A stretch of DNA of 64,000 nucleotides from Actinomycetes bacterium (GTDB lineage: Bacteria > Actinomycetota > Acidimicrobiia > Acidimicrobiales > RAAP-2), in contig JAKADK010000005.1 of assembly GCA_021820665.1 (NCBI GenBank), positions 1 to 64,000 on the forward strand. Reading direction: 5' to 3'. The first letter of the stretch is position 1, and every line of letters begins with the position of its first letter. Position numbers and translations under genes: made by a program. The notes under the pieces are model-generated. The model saw nothing but the letters and a program-made list of their open reading frames with translations. It did not search any database and was not told the origin of the DNA. Shown in pieces: positions 1 to 7,841 of the stretch.

Positions 1-1017
1 CCCGATGGGCGTGGCGAGCACGGTGCTCACCTTGGCGATGTCCTCGTCGGTCAGCCGCGCCTTGGAGAGGTCGAGCCGGTCGAGTGGTGAGGCGGGGATG
101 ACCGGGAGCCGAACCTGTTCGGCCAACGCCTGGGTCAGCCCGTAGAGCGCGGACCCCCCACCGGTGACGAGGACACGGGTCAGGGGCGGCCGACCCGGGA
201 GGGACGTGAAGTATTGGATGGAGTTGCGGATCTCCCCGACCAACTCGGAGGTCGACTCCCGGGCGGCCCGCTCGGCCACGATGATCTGGGGGGTCTGCTC
301 ACCGATGCGGCGCTTCAGTCCTTCGGCGTCGGAGATGGGGATGTCGAGGGATCCGGAGATGGCGGCGGTGGCCGCGTTCCCTCCCGATCCGATGGTGCGG
401 ACGAACTGAGGTCGGCCCTGCTGGTGCACGACGACCACGGTGAGCCCGGCGCCGATCGAGACGATCGCCTCGGACCGGTCGGCGGCGGTGCGGTCGGAGA
501 TGGCCCGGACGAGCGCGGACGAGACCAGGTCCACGCCCTCGACGGTGAGCCCGGCCCGTTCGACGGCGCCGATGATCCCGTCGACGAGGTCACGGTGTGC
601 CGCAGCCACGAGGACCCGCCGCATCTTGTCGCCGTCCGCCGACGTGTAGTCGGCGAGGATTCTCGACGACAGGATGGTCTGCTCCGGCGGGAAGGGGATG
701 ACCTCCTCGGACTGGAACCGGACGGCGCTGTCGACCTCGTTGTCGGGCACGTAGGGGAGGTCGATCTCGCGGATGATGGCCCGGAGCCCGGCCACACCCA
801 CCACGACGGAGGTGGAAGAGAACTGCCCGAACTTCCAGAGCCGGGTGATGGCGTCGGCCACCGACGAGGCATCGGCGACCTCGCCGTCGACGATCGACCC
901 GGGGGCCAGTCCGACCTGCCCGTAGGTGACGAGCACGGGCCGGGATGGTCCGACGTCCAGCTCGGCGGCACGCACTGCGCTCGTGCCGATGTCGAGTCCG
1001 ACGATCAGATGTGCCAT
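1..1017 (-). CDS. pilM: Type IV pilus assembly protein PilM (3' end beyond window)
   Basis: Actin-like ATPase that forms the cytoplasmic ring of the type IV pilus alignment complex and binds the N-terminus of PilN. The protein starts MAHLIVGLDIGTSAVRAAEL, whose GLDIGTSAVR is the phosphate-1 loop of the PilM/FtsA fold; the second nucleotide loop reads VSIGAGLT near residue 190 and VTGGGSALYG lies near residue 300. The 339 codons in the window leave only a short C-terminus missing, since family members are about 350 residues. ATG at 1017 is preceded by GGGGGGAG 7 bases upstream. Transcription runs leftward, so pilN/pilO would be expected beyond the left edge; that is inference. Confidence 0.93.
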   Translation of the reverse strand, partial: MAHLIVGLDIGTSAVRAAELDVGPSRPVLVTYGQVGLAPGSIVDGEVADASSVADAITRLWKFGQFSSTSVVVGVAGLRAIIREIDLPYVPDNEVDSAVRFQSEEVIPFPPEQTILSSRILADYTSADGDKMRRVLVAAAHRDLVDGIIGAVERAGLTVEGVDLVSSALVRAISDRTAADRSEAIVSIGAGLTVVVVHQQGRPQFVRTIGSGGNAATAAISGSLDIPISDAEGLKRRIGEQTPQIIVAERAARESTSELVGEIRNSIQYFTSLPGRPPLTRVLVTGGGSALYGLTQALAEQVRLPVIPASPLDRLDLSKARLTDEDIAKVSTVLATPIG

Positions 1018-1243
1018 CTTCTCGCTCCCCCCGAAGCGCGCTGCTTCGTGTGTGTGGTGTGTGCCGTGGCGCCGGACAGGGCGTGGCCGTGACCGGTCCC
1101 CGGCTCGTTGCCGGACGGGACACCACGTGGCGTGCCGGGATCGCCCGGAGTGCCATCCCGAGATGACCGGCGTGGTGTCTGCGTTGTCGAAAGGTGCACG
1201 TCGATGCATCGGCACGACTGGCCCGGAGCTGTAACGTCTGCAC

Positions 1244-2623
1244 CTAGCGGCCGCTCCGGTGGAGGACGGCCGAGACGGTGCGCCCGAGGATCTTCATGTC
1301 CAAGGCGAGCGACTGGTGCCGGAGGTAGTAGAAGTCGTACTGGAGCTTCTCCAGCGCATCGAGGGCGCTGGCACCGTAGGAGTACTTCACCTGGGCCCAC
1401 CCGGTCATGCCGGGAAGGACCAGGTGGCGGACGTTGTAGAACGGCACCGTCTTTTCGAGCTCGGCCACGTAGCGCGGCTGTTCGGGCCGGGGGCCGACGA
1501 CGGTGAGCTCGCCACGCAGCACGTTCACGACCTGGGGGAGCTCGTCGAGGTGCACCCGCCTGAGGACGCGCCCGACGGGGGTCAGCCGAGCGTCACCCGG
1601 CTGGGTCCAGGCCCCGCCGCCGAGGCCGTCGCCGGGACCCTCCCCGTCCCGACCGGCGCTGTCCACATGTTCCCCGTCGCTGCCGGCGTTCGGGGTCATG
1701 GTGCGGAACTTGACGATGGTGAAGGTGGCGCCGTGCTTGCCGACGCGTTCCTGCCGGTACAGGAGCGGTCCCCGGTTGCCGGCCAGGTTCGCCGTCCACA
1801 CGATCGGCACGGCGACGGCCAGCGCCGCCAATCCGGCGACGGCCAGGATGGCGTCGACGAGCCGTTTGACCCGGACGTAGCGGACCGAGTGCAGCTCGTT
1901 GATGTCGAAGAGCAGGGAGATGCGCTCGAGCTCGTTCACCGGGAGCTTTCCCAGCCACTGGTCGTAGAACAGCGACAGGGTGCGGATGCGGAGTCCCTCG
2001 GCGTGCAGTGCCGAGGCCTGGGCGATGATCTCGGGGCTTTCCTGGGCGGCACGGTCGAGGACGACGACGGTGGCGTCCGATCGGTGGGCGAGGTCGAGGA
2101 GCGGGCGTGGCGTCCCGGCCGCCTCGAGCTCGGCGCGTGTCGAGGTGGCCACCAGGGTCAGCGCCCGCTCGGGTACCTGGCCAACCTCCTGGCAGAGCCG
2201 GCTGCGTGCGGGATCGCCGTCCACGATGGCGAGAACCCGGTCCCGAGCGGCGAGATGGTGGAGGAGACGTTCGGAGAGCCGGTTGATGGCCGTGAAGACG
2301 AGCACGAGACTGAGGCCGGCGAAGAGCACCACGAACCGGGGGAGGACCGGGGTGGCCACGCCGAGCTGGATCACCGACATCCCCCCGGCACCGATGACGA
2401 CGGCACCGATCGCGTGCCAGAGCGGACTTCCCCCCGGCTCGACGTCGGGCAGGCCGACGGCGAAGGCGCCGATCACGAGCAGCGCGCTGTAGGCGCTGTA
2501 CCACCCGTAGCGGGCGAGGCCGGTGAACGAGTAGTGCCCGACGTAGGTGGCGTGGACAAGTCCCAGCCCGAAGACCACGACCACGACGGAGATCGGGATC
2601 GACCAGCGGGTCAGTCGGTACAT
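1244..2623 (-). CDS. Polyprenyl-phosphate sugar-1-phosphate transferase (WcaJ/bacterial sugar transferase family)
   Basis: Initiating glycosyltransferase that would move a sugar-1-phosphate from a nucleotide sugar to undecaprenyl phosphate, starting exopolysaccharide or glycan synthesis at the inner membrane. The 459-residue protein has about four N-terminal membrane segments, a central nucleotide-fold region, a membrane re-entry near residue 265 and the C-terminal catalytic domain with KFRTM, the RRVHLDELPQ motif, GPRPEQP and PGMTGWAQV, all family signatures. A Gly/Asp-rich insert of about 30 residues separates KFRTM from DARLTPVGR. ATG at 2623 has GGAG close upstream. It lies between pilT and pilM on the same strand, so a role in pilus-associated glycan is possible but unproven. 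Sugar specificity cannot be read from sequence. Confidence 0.92.
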   Translation of the reverse strand: MYRLTRWSIPISVVVVVFGLGLVHATYVGHYSFTGLARYGWYSAYSALLVIGAFAVGLPDVEPGGSPLWHAIGAVVIGAGGMSVIQLGVATPVLPRFVVLFAGLSLVLVFTAINRLSERLLHHLAARDRVLAIVDGDPARSRLCQEVGQVPERALTLVATSTRAELEAAGTPRPLLDLAHRSDATVVVLDRAAQESPEIIAQASALHAEGLRIRTLSLFYDQWLGKLPVNELERISLLFDINELHSVRYVRVKRLVDAILAVAGLAALAVAVPIVWTANLAGNRGPLLYRQERVGKHGATFTIVKFRTMTPNAGSDGEHVDSAGRDGEGPGDGLGGGAWTQPGDARLTPVGRVLRRVHLDELPQVVNVLRGELTVVGPRPEQPRYVAELEKTVPFYNVRHLVLPGMTGWAQVKYSYGASALDALEKLQYDFYYLRHQSLALDMKILGRTVSAVLHRSGR

Positions 2624-2711
2624 GGCGCTCCGACCGGGGACATCCAGTCATCATGGCAGGACGGTCCGGGGTGGGCGGGGACCGGCCCGGGCGGGGACCG
2701 GCCCGGGGCGG

Positions 2712-3827
2712 TCAGCCGAAGTTGGCCGCCGCGAACTGGCCGGTCTGGATGACCCCGCGTCGTTCGAGCATCACCTTCAGGTCGTGAGGGTTGCTTGCCG
2801 CCGTCATGGCATCCTTCATGTCGATGATGCCGTCGGAGAGCAGGTCGGCGAGGGACTGGTCGAAGGTCCTCATGCCGTAGTACTCCCCGTCGGCCACGAT
2901 CCCCTCGATGTCCGCCGTGAGCAGCGGGTCGACGATGGCCTGCTGGATCCGGCCGTTCACGACCATCACCTCGAGGGCAGGCACCCGGTTCTTCCCGTCC
3001 ACCGTGGGGATGAGGCGCTGACAGATGATGCCCTTCAGCGAACCGGCCAGGCTGACCCGGATCTGGTTCTGCTGGTGGGGCGGGAAGAAGTCGACGATGC
3101 GGTTGATGGTCTCCGTGGCGTTGATGGTGTGGAGCGTGGAGAACACCAGGTGGCCGGTCTCAGCGGCCGTCAGGGCGGCCGAGACCGTCTCCACGTCCCG
3201 CATCTCGCCGACCAGGATGACGTCGGGGTCCTGGCGCAGGACGACTCGCATGGCCGACCCGAAGGTGTCGGTGTCGAAGCCCACCTCGCGCTGGTCGATG
3301 GCGGCGAGGTCGTCCCGGTGGAGGTACTCGACCGGGTCCTCGATGGTGATGATGTGGCACTCCCGGGTGTGGTTGATGTGGTTGATCATCGCCGCCAGGG
3401 AGGTGCTCTTCCCCGATCCGGTCGGCCCGGTCACGAGGACGAGGCCGCGGTGCTCCTCGGCCAGGCGCCGCACGACGTCAGGGAGGCCGAGCTCACCGAT
3501 GGTGGCGGCGCTGGCCCGGACCCGGCGCATGGCCAGGGCGACCGAGGACCGCTGGTAGAAGGCGTTCACCCGGAACCGCCCGACCCCGGGGATGCTGTAG
3601 GCGAAGTCCACCTCGTGGTGCTTCCGGAACGTCTCGAGCACGCCGGGCGCCATGATCGACGCCGCCAGCTGATCGGTCTCCTCGGCGGTGAACCGGGGCT
3701 CGTCGTCGAGGGTCTTGAGGGCGCCGGCGATCCGCATGCGCGGGGGGGCGCCGGCCTTCAGGTGCAGGTCGGAGCCGTCCAGCTCGGCCAGCAAGATGAG
3801 GAGTCGATCGAGGTCGCCACTGTCCAT
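2712..3827 (-). CDS. pilT: Type IV pilus retraction ATPase PilT
   Basis: Hexameric AAA-like ATPase that drives pilus retraction at the cytoplasmic face. The 371-residue protein has the PilT N-terminal PAS-like domain, Walker A GPTGSGKSTS near residue 135, Walker B DVILVGEMRD, and the His box GHLVFSTLHT, all intact. An in-frame GTG lies two codons upstream, but ATG at 3827 is preferred because TAGAAT stands exactly 6 bases before it and no Shine-Dalgarno is visible, the layout of a leaderless message. Its upstream region shares an 18-bp element with the pilB region (3845-3862 and 7963-7980). A second PilT-type ATPase with an extra N-terminal domain is encoded at 11017-12867. Confidence 0.95.
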   Translation of the reverse strand: MDSGDLDRLLILLAELDGSDLHLKAGAPPRMRIAGALKTLDDEPRFTAEETDQLAASIMAPGVLETFRKHHEVDFAYSIPGVGRFRVNAFYQRSSVALAMRRVRASAATIGELGLPDVVRRLAEEHRGLVLVTGPTGSGKSTSLAAMINHINHTRECHIITIEDPVEYLHRDDLAAIDQREVGFDTDTFGSAMRVVLRQDPDVILVGEMRDVETVSAALTAAETGHLVFSTLHTINATETINRIVDFFPPHQQNQIRVSLAGSLKGIICQRLIPTVDGKNRVPALEVMVVNGRIQQAIVDPLLTADIEGIVADGEYYGMRTFDQSLADLLSDGIIDMKDAMTAASNPHDLKVMLERRGVIQTGQFAAANFG

Positions 3828-3833
3828 TGTCAC

Positions 3834-3839
3834 ATTCTA
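3834..3839 (-). promoter_or_regulatory. -10 hexamer of leaderless pilT promoter
   Basis: TAGAAT on the minus strand ends 6 bases before the ATG at 3827. It fits the actinobacterial TANNNT -10 consensus and places the transcription start at the start codon. The -35 region is weak (TACCCA, 17 bases upstream). Confidence 0.6.
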
Positions 3840-3844
3840 TGACC

Positions 3845-3862
3845 GCTCAACCACTTTGGGTA
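3845..3862 (-). promoter_or_regulatory. Conserved pilus promoter element, copy 1
   Basis: On the minus strand this reads TACCC-N3-GTGGTTGAGC. The same element, with 15 of 18 bases identical, lies upstream of pilB at 7963-7980. It sits just upstream of the pilT -10 box, so it could be an activator or alternative-sigma recognition site. Function is inferred only from the shared position. Confidence 0.5.
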
Positions 3863-3926
3863 GTTAATTTTGTAGAAGTTTTCAGCACGGTGGCGGGAAC
3901 GCCGGTCGAGCGCCGGGGTCCTCTGT

Positions 3927-4355
3927 TCAAGACGACGACCCGGCCGCCGACGAGCCGGTGCCGGTGGACGGCGATCCGCTTCCCGACGAACCGCCGCCGG
4001 ACGCGGCGCCGGCTGTCGCCGGGGCCGTCCCTCCCGTCCCGCTGCCCGGCCCGCCGGCGTCCTTCCCTCCCGTCCCGTTGGCGCTCGAGCCAGCCCCGGC
4101 CGGCGCATCGGACGCCGGGGACGCCGCTGCAGGCGCATCGGACTCCGCGCCCGCGGTCTTCGTCGTCCCGTTCCCGGACGTGCGGCTATCGGTCTTGTAG
4201 AAGCCGCTGCCCTTGAAGACGATGCCCACGTTCCCGAACACCTTGCGGACGGAGGAGCCACAGGTCGGGCAGGCCTCGATCGGGTCGTCGTGGAAGCCCT
4301 GGACCACGTCGAAGTTCCGGGCGCACGTCGGGCAGTGGTACTCGTAGGTGGGCAC
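3927..4355 (-). CDS. FmdB-family zinc-ribbon protein
   Basis: Small putative regulatory protein of 142 residues. The N-terminal 45 residues are a FmdB/CxxC zinc ribbon with two CPTC pairs (starting MPTYEYHCPTC) followed by the usual VFKGSGFYKTD segment. The remainder is a low-complexity Gly/Ala/Ser/Thr tail, which is common in this family. The start is GTG at 4355 with GAGGA upstream. The promoter region carries a CIRCE operator (4390-4416), so heat-shock control through HrcA is likely. It is divergent from moaC. The molecular function of the family is not settled. Confidence 0.88.
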   Translation of the reverse strand: MPTYEYHCPTCARNFDVVQGFHDDPIEACPTCGSSVRKVFGNVGIVFKGSGFYKTDSRTSGNGTTKTAGAESDAPAAASPASDAPAGAGSSANGTGGKDAGGPGSGTGGTAPATAGAASGGGSSGSGSPSTGTGSSAAGSSS

Positions 4356-4389
4356 CGTCGGGGTTCCTCTCGTTGTCTGCGGGTCAGTG

Positions 4390-4416
4390 TTGGCAGTCTA
4401 GCGCAGGGAGTGCTAA
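4390..4416 (-). promoter_or_regulatory. CIRCE element (HrcA operator) upstream of the FmdB-family gene
   Basis: The plus strand reads TTGGCAGTC, nine bases, GAGTGCTAA. The canonical CIRCE is TTAGCACTC-N9-GAGTGCTAA, and actinobacterial copies often have TTGGCACTC on the left. The right arm is perfect and the left arm has one mismatch to the actinobacterial form. The minus-strand hexamer TAGACT (4395-4400) lies inside the element and could be the -10 box, which is how HrcA usually blocks transcription. The start codon is 35 bases downstream. Confidence 0.8.
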
Positions 4417-4509
4417 CGCCTTCGTGCGTCCAGGTGCCGGGGCGTGCCCGGTCTGTGGCGTGCCCGGTCCGGACCGGCTGGTCGTCCGGCCCGCCGGAGC
4501 GCTTCTCGT

Positions 4510-4515
4510 TACACT
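4510..4515 (+). promoter_or_regulatory. -10 hexamer upstream of moaC leader ORF
   Basis: TACACT followed by 6 bases and a GTG at 4522. This matches the leaderless layout seen at many genes in this window, here in front of a seven-codon ORF that ends on the moaC start codon. Confidence 0.5.
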
Positions 4516-4521
4516 GTCGTG

Positions 4522-4545
4522 GTGCTCGAACGGCCTCTTCCATGA
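4522..4545 (+). CDS. Possible 7-codon leader peptide coupled to moaC
   Basis: GTG at 4522 opens a frame encoding V-L-E-R-P-L-P whose TGA (4543-4545) overlaps the moaC ATG as ATGA. The TACACT box sits 6 bases before the GTG, and moaC itself has no Shine-Dalgarno. This suggests a leaderless mini-ORF that delivers terminating ribosomes to moaC. No regulatory sensing is evident in the peptide. Confidence 0.4.
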   Translation: MLERPLP

Positions 4546-5027
4546 CAGACCGAAGCCTCAGCCACCTCGACCCGCTCGGGCCGGCGCGGATGGTGGATGT
4601 CTCGCCGAAGGAGCCGACGCACCGGCGTGCCGTGGCGCGGTGCCGGGTGGCGATGCTCCCGGAGACCACGGCCAAGGTCGCCAACAACGCCATCACGAAG
4701 GGCGACGTGCTGGGGGCCGCCCGGGTAGCCGGTATCCAGGCGGCCAAGCGAACCGCCGACCTCGTGCCGATGTGCCACCCGCTCCTCGTCGGGGCGGTGA
4801 ACGTCGACTTCACCATCGGCGACGACTACGTCGAGGTGGAGGCGAAAGTGGAGACGGTGGACCGGACCGGGGTGGAGATGGAGGCCATGACGGCGTGCGC
4901 CGTGGCCGCGCTCACCGTGTACGACATGTGCAAGACGGCGGACCGCACCATGGTGATCGGGCAGCTCATGCTGTGGGAGAAGACGGGCGGCAGCTCGGGG
5001 ATGTGGAAGCGCCAGCCGAACGGTTGA
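4542..5027 (+). CDS. moaC: Cyclic pyranopterin monophosphate synthase MoaC
   Basis: Second enzyme of molybdenum cofactor biosynthesis, converting 3',8-cyclo-GTP made by MoaA into cyclic pyranopterin monophosphate. The 161-residue length is standard. The start MTDRSLSHLD aligns with the family N-terminus (LSHLD...ARMVDVS), and the substrate-binding MCHPLL, RTGVEMEAMTA, YDMCKTADR and KTGGSSG motifs are all present. Earlier in-frame starts would add an unrelated extension. No other moa gene is adjacent. It is divergent from the FmdB-type gene across a region that holds a CIRCE element. Confidence 0.96.
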   Translation: MTDRSLSHLDPLGPARMVDVSPKEPTHRRAVARCRVAMLPETTAKVANNAITKGDVLGAARVAGIQAAKRTADLVPMCHPLLVGAVNVDFTIGDDYVEVEAKVETVDRTGVEMEAMTACAVAALTVYDMCKTADRTMVIGQLMLWEKTGGSSGMWKRQPNG

Positions 5028-5135
5028 CGCCGTCTGGGCTCCGGCGGGGGATCACACAACGCGCCGGGCCGGCGCCGGCCGCTCCCCGGAGGTTGTCGTT
5101 GCGTCGCCTCCGCCTGCGTGGCACGCCGAGGTCGC

Positions 5136-6185
5136 TCAGCGCTTCAGGCGGAACCGCTTCTGTGCCCGAGCGGTGAAGAAGTCCGGGGTGATGAGGTTCT
5201 CCTCACCCCGGACGGCGGCAGAGGCGTCCTCGAACGAGGCGCTCGCGTCTCGGGTCTGCTCGACCGGTGGTCCTTCGCGCCGGTTCGAGCGCATGAGGCG
5301 CCGCTTGGGCGGGGGGGACGATGACGTGGCCAGCACGTCGTTCATCATCTCCGCCTGCGAGGCGTAATCGACCCCGGCCGGGGACGAGGGCACTGCCACG
5401 GAAGGGACGGCCACGCTGGGCACCGCGGCCGCGGGCGGAAGGTGTGGCGACGGCGCGGTCGGTGGTGCAGGTTGGACGACAGCGGAGGGGGGAAGGGTCG
5501 ATCCCGCCGGCTGCATCCGGCTCGCCGGTGGTGGTGGTGGCGGTGGCGGTGGTGCGAGCTGGCCCGGGACGGACGGTGCGGCGGGCGGCGGCGGAGGTGG
5601 CGGAGGTGGCGGTGCGAGCTGGCCTGGGACGGACAGTGCGGCGGGAGGCGGCGCGACCGATGTCATCTGCGGCGCCTGGTGGGCGGCCACGGGCGGCGAG
5701 GGTATCCCGAAGTTCCCGACCGGGACGTCGCTCAGGAGCTGGGGCACGAAGAACAGCGGTTCGGGGACGTCGGCAGCCGTGCGTCCGGCCATGGGCCCCG
5801 GCCGGAACGGTGGCGACGGAGCCGACGCCGCGGTCTGGACCGGGGTCCGGAGGGGTGGAGCTCCCGGTGCGCCCGAGGCTGGTGGCGGGGGGAGGGGACG
5901 CCCGGGCGCCGCCGGCGTCGCCTGCACTGGCGCCCGGTGGAACTCGCTCCCGAGCAGCCGGTCGAGGGAGTCGCCTGGTGCCGTCAGCGGGACGGTGGCA
6001 GCCGGCGCGGCGGGGCCGGTGCCGGGCTGGGCCAGGGCGCGCAGGCGCCGGGTGAGCACCTCGAGCGACCGAGCGAGCTCCGCCTGGGCGCGGGTGATGG
6101 TCTCCAGTTCGGCGTAGAGCTCTTCAGCTGCCTGCGGTGGTACCCCGGGCTGCTGCCCCAGGGTGGTCTGCCCTTCGGTGGTCAC
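5136..6185 (-). CDS. Proline-rich low-complexity protein of unknown function
   Basis: Not recognised. From GTG at 6185, preceded by a perfect GGAGGAA 6-7 bases upstream, it encodes 349 residues. A short predicted coiled coil (about residues 20-60, with repeated Glu/Leu/Arg heptads) is followed by about 200 residues of Pro/Ala, including two poly-proline runs each preceded by SVPGQLAPPP. The basic C-terminus ends FTARAQKRFRLKR. There is no signal peptide or clear membrane segment. It lies between moaC and the prepilin-peptidase-like gene inside the pilus region, so an accessory pilus role is possible. The strong ribosome site and GC3-rich codons argue it is real. Confidence 0.7.
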   Translation of the reverse strand: MTTEGQTTLGQQPGVPPQAAEELYAELETITRAQAELARSLEVLTRRLRALAQPGTGPAAPAATVPLTAPGDSLDRLLGSEFHRAPVQATPAAPGRPLPPPPASGAPGAPPLRTPVQTAASAPSPPFRPGPMAGRTAADVPEPLFFVPQLLSDVPVGNFGIPSPPVAAHQAPQMTSVAPPPAALSVPGQLAPPPPPPPPPPAAPSVPGQLAPPPPPPPPPASRMQPAGSTLPPSAVVQPAPPTAPSPHLPPAAAVPSVAVPSVAVPSSPAGVDYASQAEMMNDVLATSSSPPPKRRLMRSNRREGPPVEQTRDASASFEDASAAVRGEENLITPDFFTARAQKRFRLKR

Positions 6186-6401
6186 CTGTTCTTCCTCCCA
6201 TCGGGCCACGCCTCCCCGTGCGCGGCACCTGGCGCTCCCCATCCCTTCGACACGTTCCAGCCCCGACTGAAGCACCCGTGGTGGGAACCGCTCCCAACGC
6301 GCGCCCGAAGGCTATCCGACCACGTGGCGGGGACCCGGAACCTGGCTCCCCGTGGTCGTGGCCCGACCCTGTCGAGGTCCGACGCTGGGAGGGAAGGAGG
6401 C

Positions 6402-6695
6402 TCAGCCGATGGAGGCGGCGGAGCGGAGCTCGTCGAGCGTCATCTCCGTCGTGGCCTCTCCACCGCACTGCGGGCAGTGCTCGGTGTGCCGCCAGCTCCG
6501 GAGCAACCGTGTCCCCTCAGGGTTCAATAGCACGACGAACGACTCCGAGTCAGGATCGATCTCCACACCGAAGCACGGTTGCCACGACGTCGAGACGGGA
6601 CCTCCCGCCTGCCCTTTCAGGACCCGCCGGAAGCGCGTGTTGTCCTGATCGAAGAGCCAGGTGCTGTGGCACGACTCGATCACGAGAGATTCCAT
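6402..6695 (-). CDS. Small hypothetical protein with a CxxC motif
   Basis: A 97-residue protein not recognised by family. It has a beta-rich N-terminal half (SWQPCFGVEIDPDSESFVV) and a C-terminal CPQCGG pair that could bind metal together with upstream Cys/His residues (HTEHCPQC). ATG at 6695 has no Shine-Dalgarno; GACAAT lies 7 bases upstream and may act as a -10 box. It sits between the proline-rich protein and the PilD-like gene on the same strand. Confidence 0.6.
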   Translation of the reverse strand: MESLVIESCHSTWLFDQDNTRFRRVLKGQAGGPVSTSWQPCFGVEIDPDSESFVVLLNPEGTRLLRSWRHTEHCPQCGGEATTEMTLDELRSAASIG

Positions 6696-6905
6696 GGGAA
6701 TGATTGTCCCACGTTCCCGGTCTCGCTAAACGCGGAAGCGATGTCGGTTCGATGACGATCCCGTCATGGGCGAACGGTGGCGTGTCGAAAGACCACGACG
6801 CAGCACGAAGATGCCCGGTGGTGCACCGAGGTGCTCCGCTGGCTCTGGCCGTCCGGTAGTCACCGGTGGTGGCTGGATCCGACCAACCGGTGGTCACCGT
6901 CGCTG

Positions 6906-7841
6906 TCAGCGAACCAGCAGGACAGCAGCTACCGCGACCAGGATGCCGACCGCCAGCGGGGGCAGGGCTCGGTGCGGCCCGGTCCCTCCGTCGACCGTGC
7001 ACGTCCGGCCCGAGCCTCCCCCGGCGGTGCACGTGTCACAGGCTGAGCCGCCGCAGCGGTCACCGGAGCCTGAACCTGAGCATGCGCCTGCGCCATTGCC
7101 GGCTTCTCCACCGTTCGCGGGCATCTGGCGCGCCACCAGGTGGGACACGGCCAGCGCCACCAGATAGGCGGCGGTGCCCGCCGCCACACCGATGCCGGCG
7201 GGTCGGGCACCGGTCGCTGCCAGCCACGGAGCGGCGGGAAGGAGCATCGAGCGTCCGAAGGCGGCGGGCCGTCGAGCATCGGGGTCCCAACGCCGGAGGA
7301 GTGCAAAGGCGCCGATCCCGACGGCCAGCCCGATCGCTGCCGGCCCGAGGAACCCCCACGCCCCGGTCGCCGTGACGCCGAGCCCGAGCGCGATGGCACC
7401 GATCCCCGTGCCGACGGCCGCGACTGACAGCGGTGCCCGGATGCCGCCCCACTCGATCACGGCAACGACCACCAGCGTCGCTGCCAGGGCGAAGTAGCCG
7501 GGTGTGGGGAACCCTCCCCTCCATCCGGCCGTGACACCGGCGAAGACGAGGCCAGTCGCGATCTCGACAGCGGGGTACCGGACGGAGATCGGGGCGCGAC
7601 ACGTCCGGCACCGGCCCCGGAGCGCCAGCCAGGACACCACGGGGACGTTCTCCCACCAGGCGAGCTGGCGGTGGCATCGGGGGCAGAACGACCGGGGCGC
7701 CGCGATCGAGAGGCGGCGCGGCACCCGGTAGGCGACGACGTTCAGGAAAGAGCCGACCATGGCTCCCAGGACGAACGATGCCGGAAGCCCGATCGCCCAG
7801 AGGGCAGCCCGCGGGCTCAAGAGCCGCGCACGTCCCGCCAC
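6906..7841 (-). CDS. Prepilin peptidase-like protein lacking both catalytic aspartates
   Basis: PilD normally cleaves and N-methylates type IV prepilins. This 311-residue membrane protein keeps the N-terminal domain: a first membrane segment, GSFLNVVAYRVPRR, and two zinc-binding pairs (CPRC and CRTC), followed by six or seven more membrane segments. In the A24 peptidase domain the first Asp is replaced in VIEWGGIRAP (families have ID...LP), and the GxGD motif is absent where FGRSMLLPAAPW now stands. It also has a Cys/Gly-rich insert near residue 255. Start GTG at 7841 lacks a clear ribosome site. It is probably inactive as a peptidase; a methyltransferase or accessory role is possible. Confidence 0.75.
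   Translation of the reverse strand: MAGRARLLSPRAALWAIGLPASFVLGAMVGSFLNVVAYRVPRRLSIAAPRSFCPRCHRQLAWWENVPVVSWLALRGRCRTCRAPISVRYPAVEIATGLVFAGVTAGWRGGFPTPGYFALAATLVVVAVIEWGGIRAPLSVAAVGTGIGAIALGLGVTATGAWGFLGPAAIGLAVGIGAFALLRRWDPDARRPAAFGRSMLLPAAPWLAATGARPAGIGVAAGTAAYLVALAVSHLVARQMPANGGEAGNGAGACSGSGSGDRCGGSACDTCTAGGGSGRTCTVDGGTGPHRALPPLAVGILVAVAAVLLVR

Noticed and set aside
5067-5080. GGCCGGCGCCGGCC palindrome between moaC and the proline-rich gene considered as a regulatory site
   Set aside because: Short GC-only palindromes are expected by chance at this base composition, and it lies between convergent genes with no loop to act as a clear terminator.
6805-6905. Paired CACCGGTG-containing segments considered as a terminator or operator
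   Set aside because: The two copies are mostly direct rather than inverted, and the pairing arms are short and interrupted.
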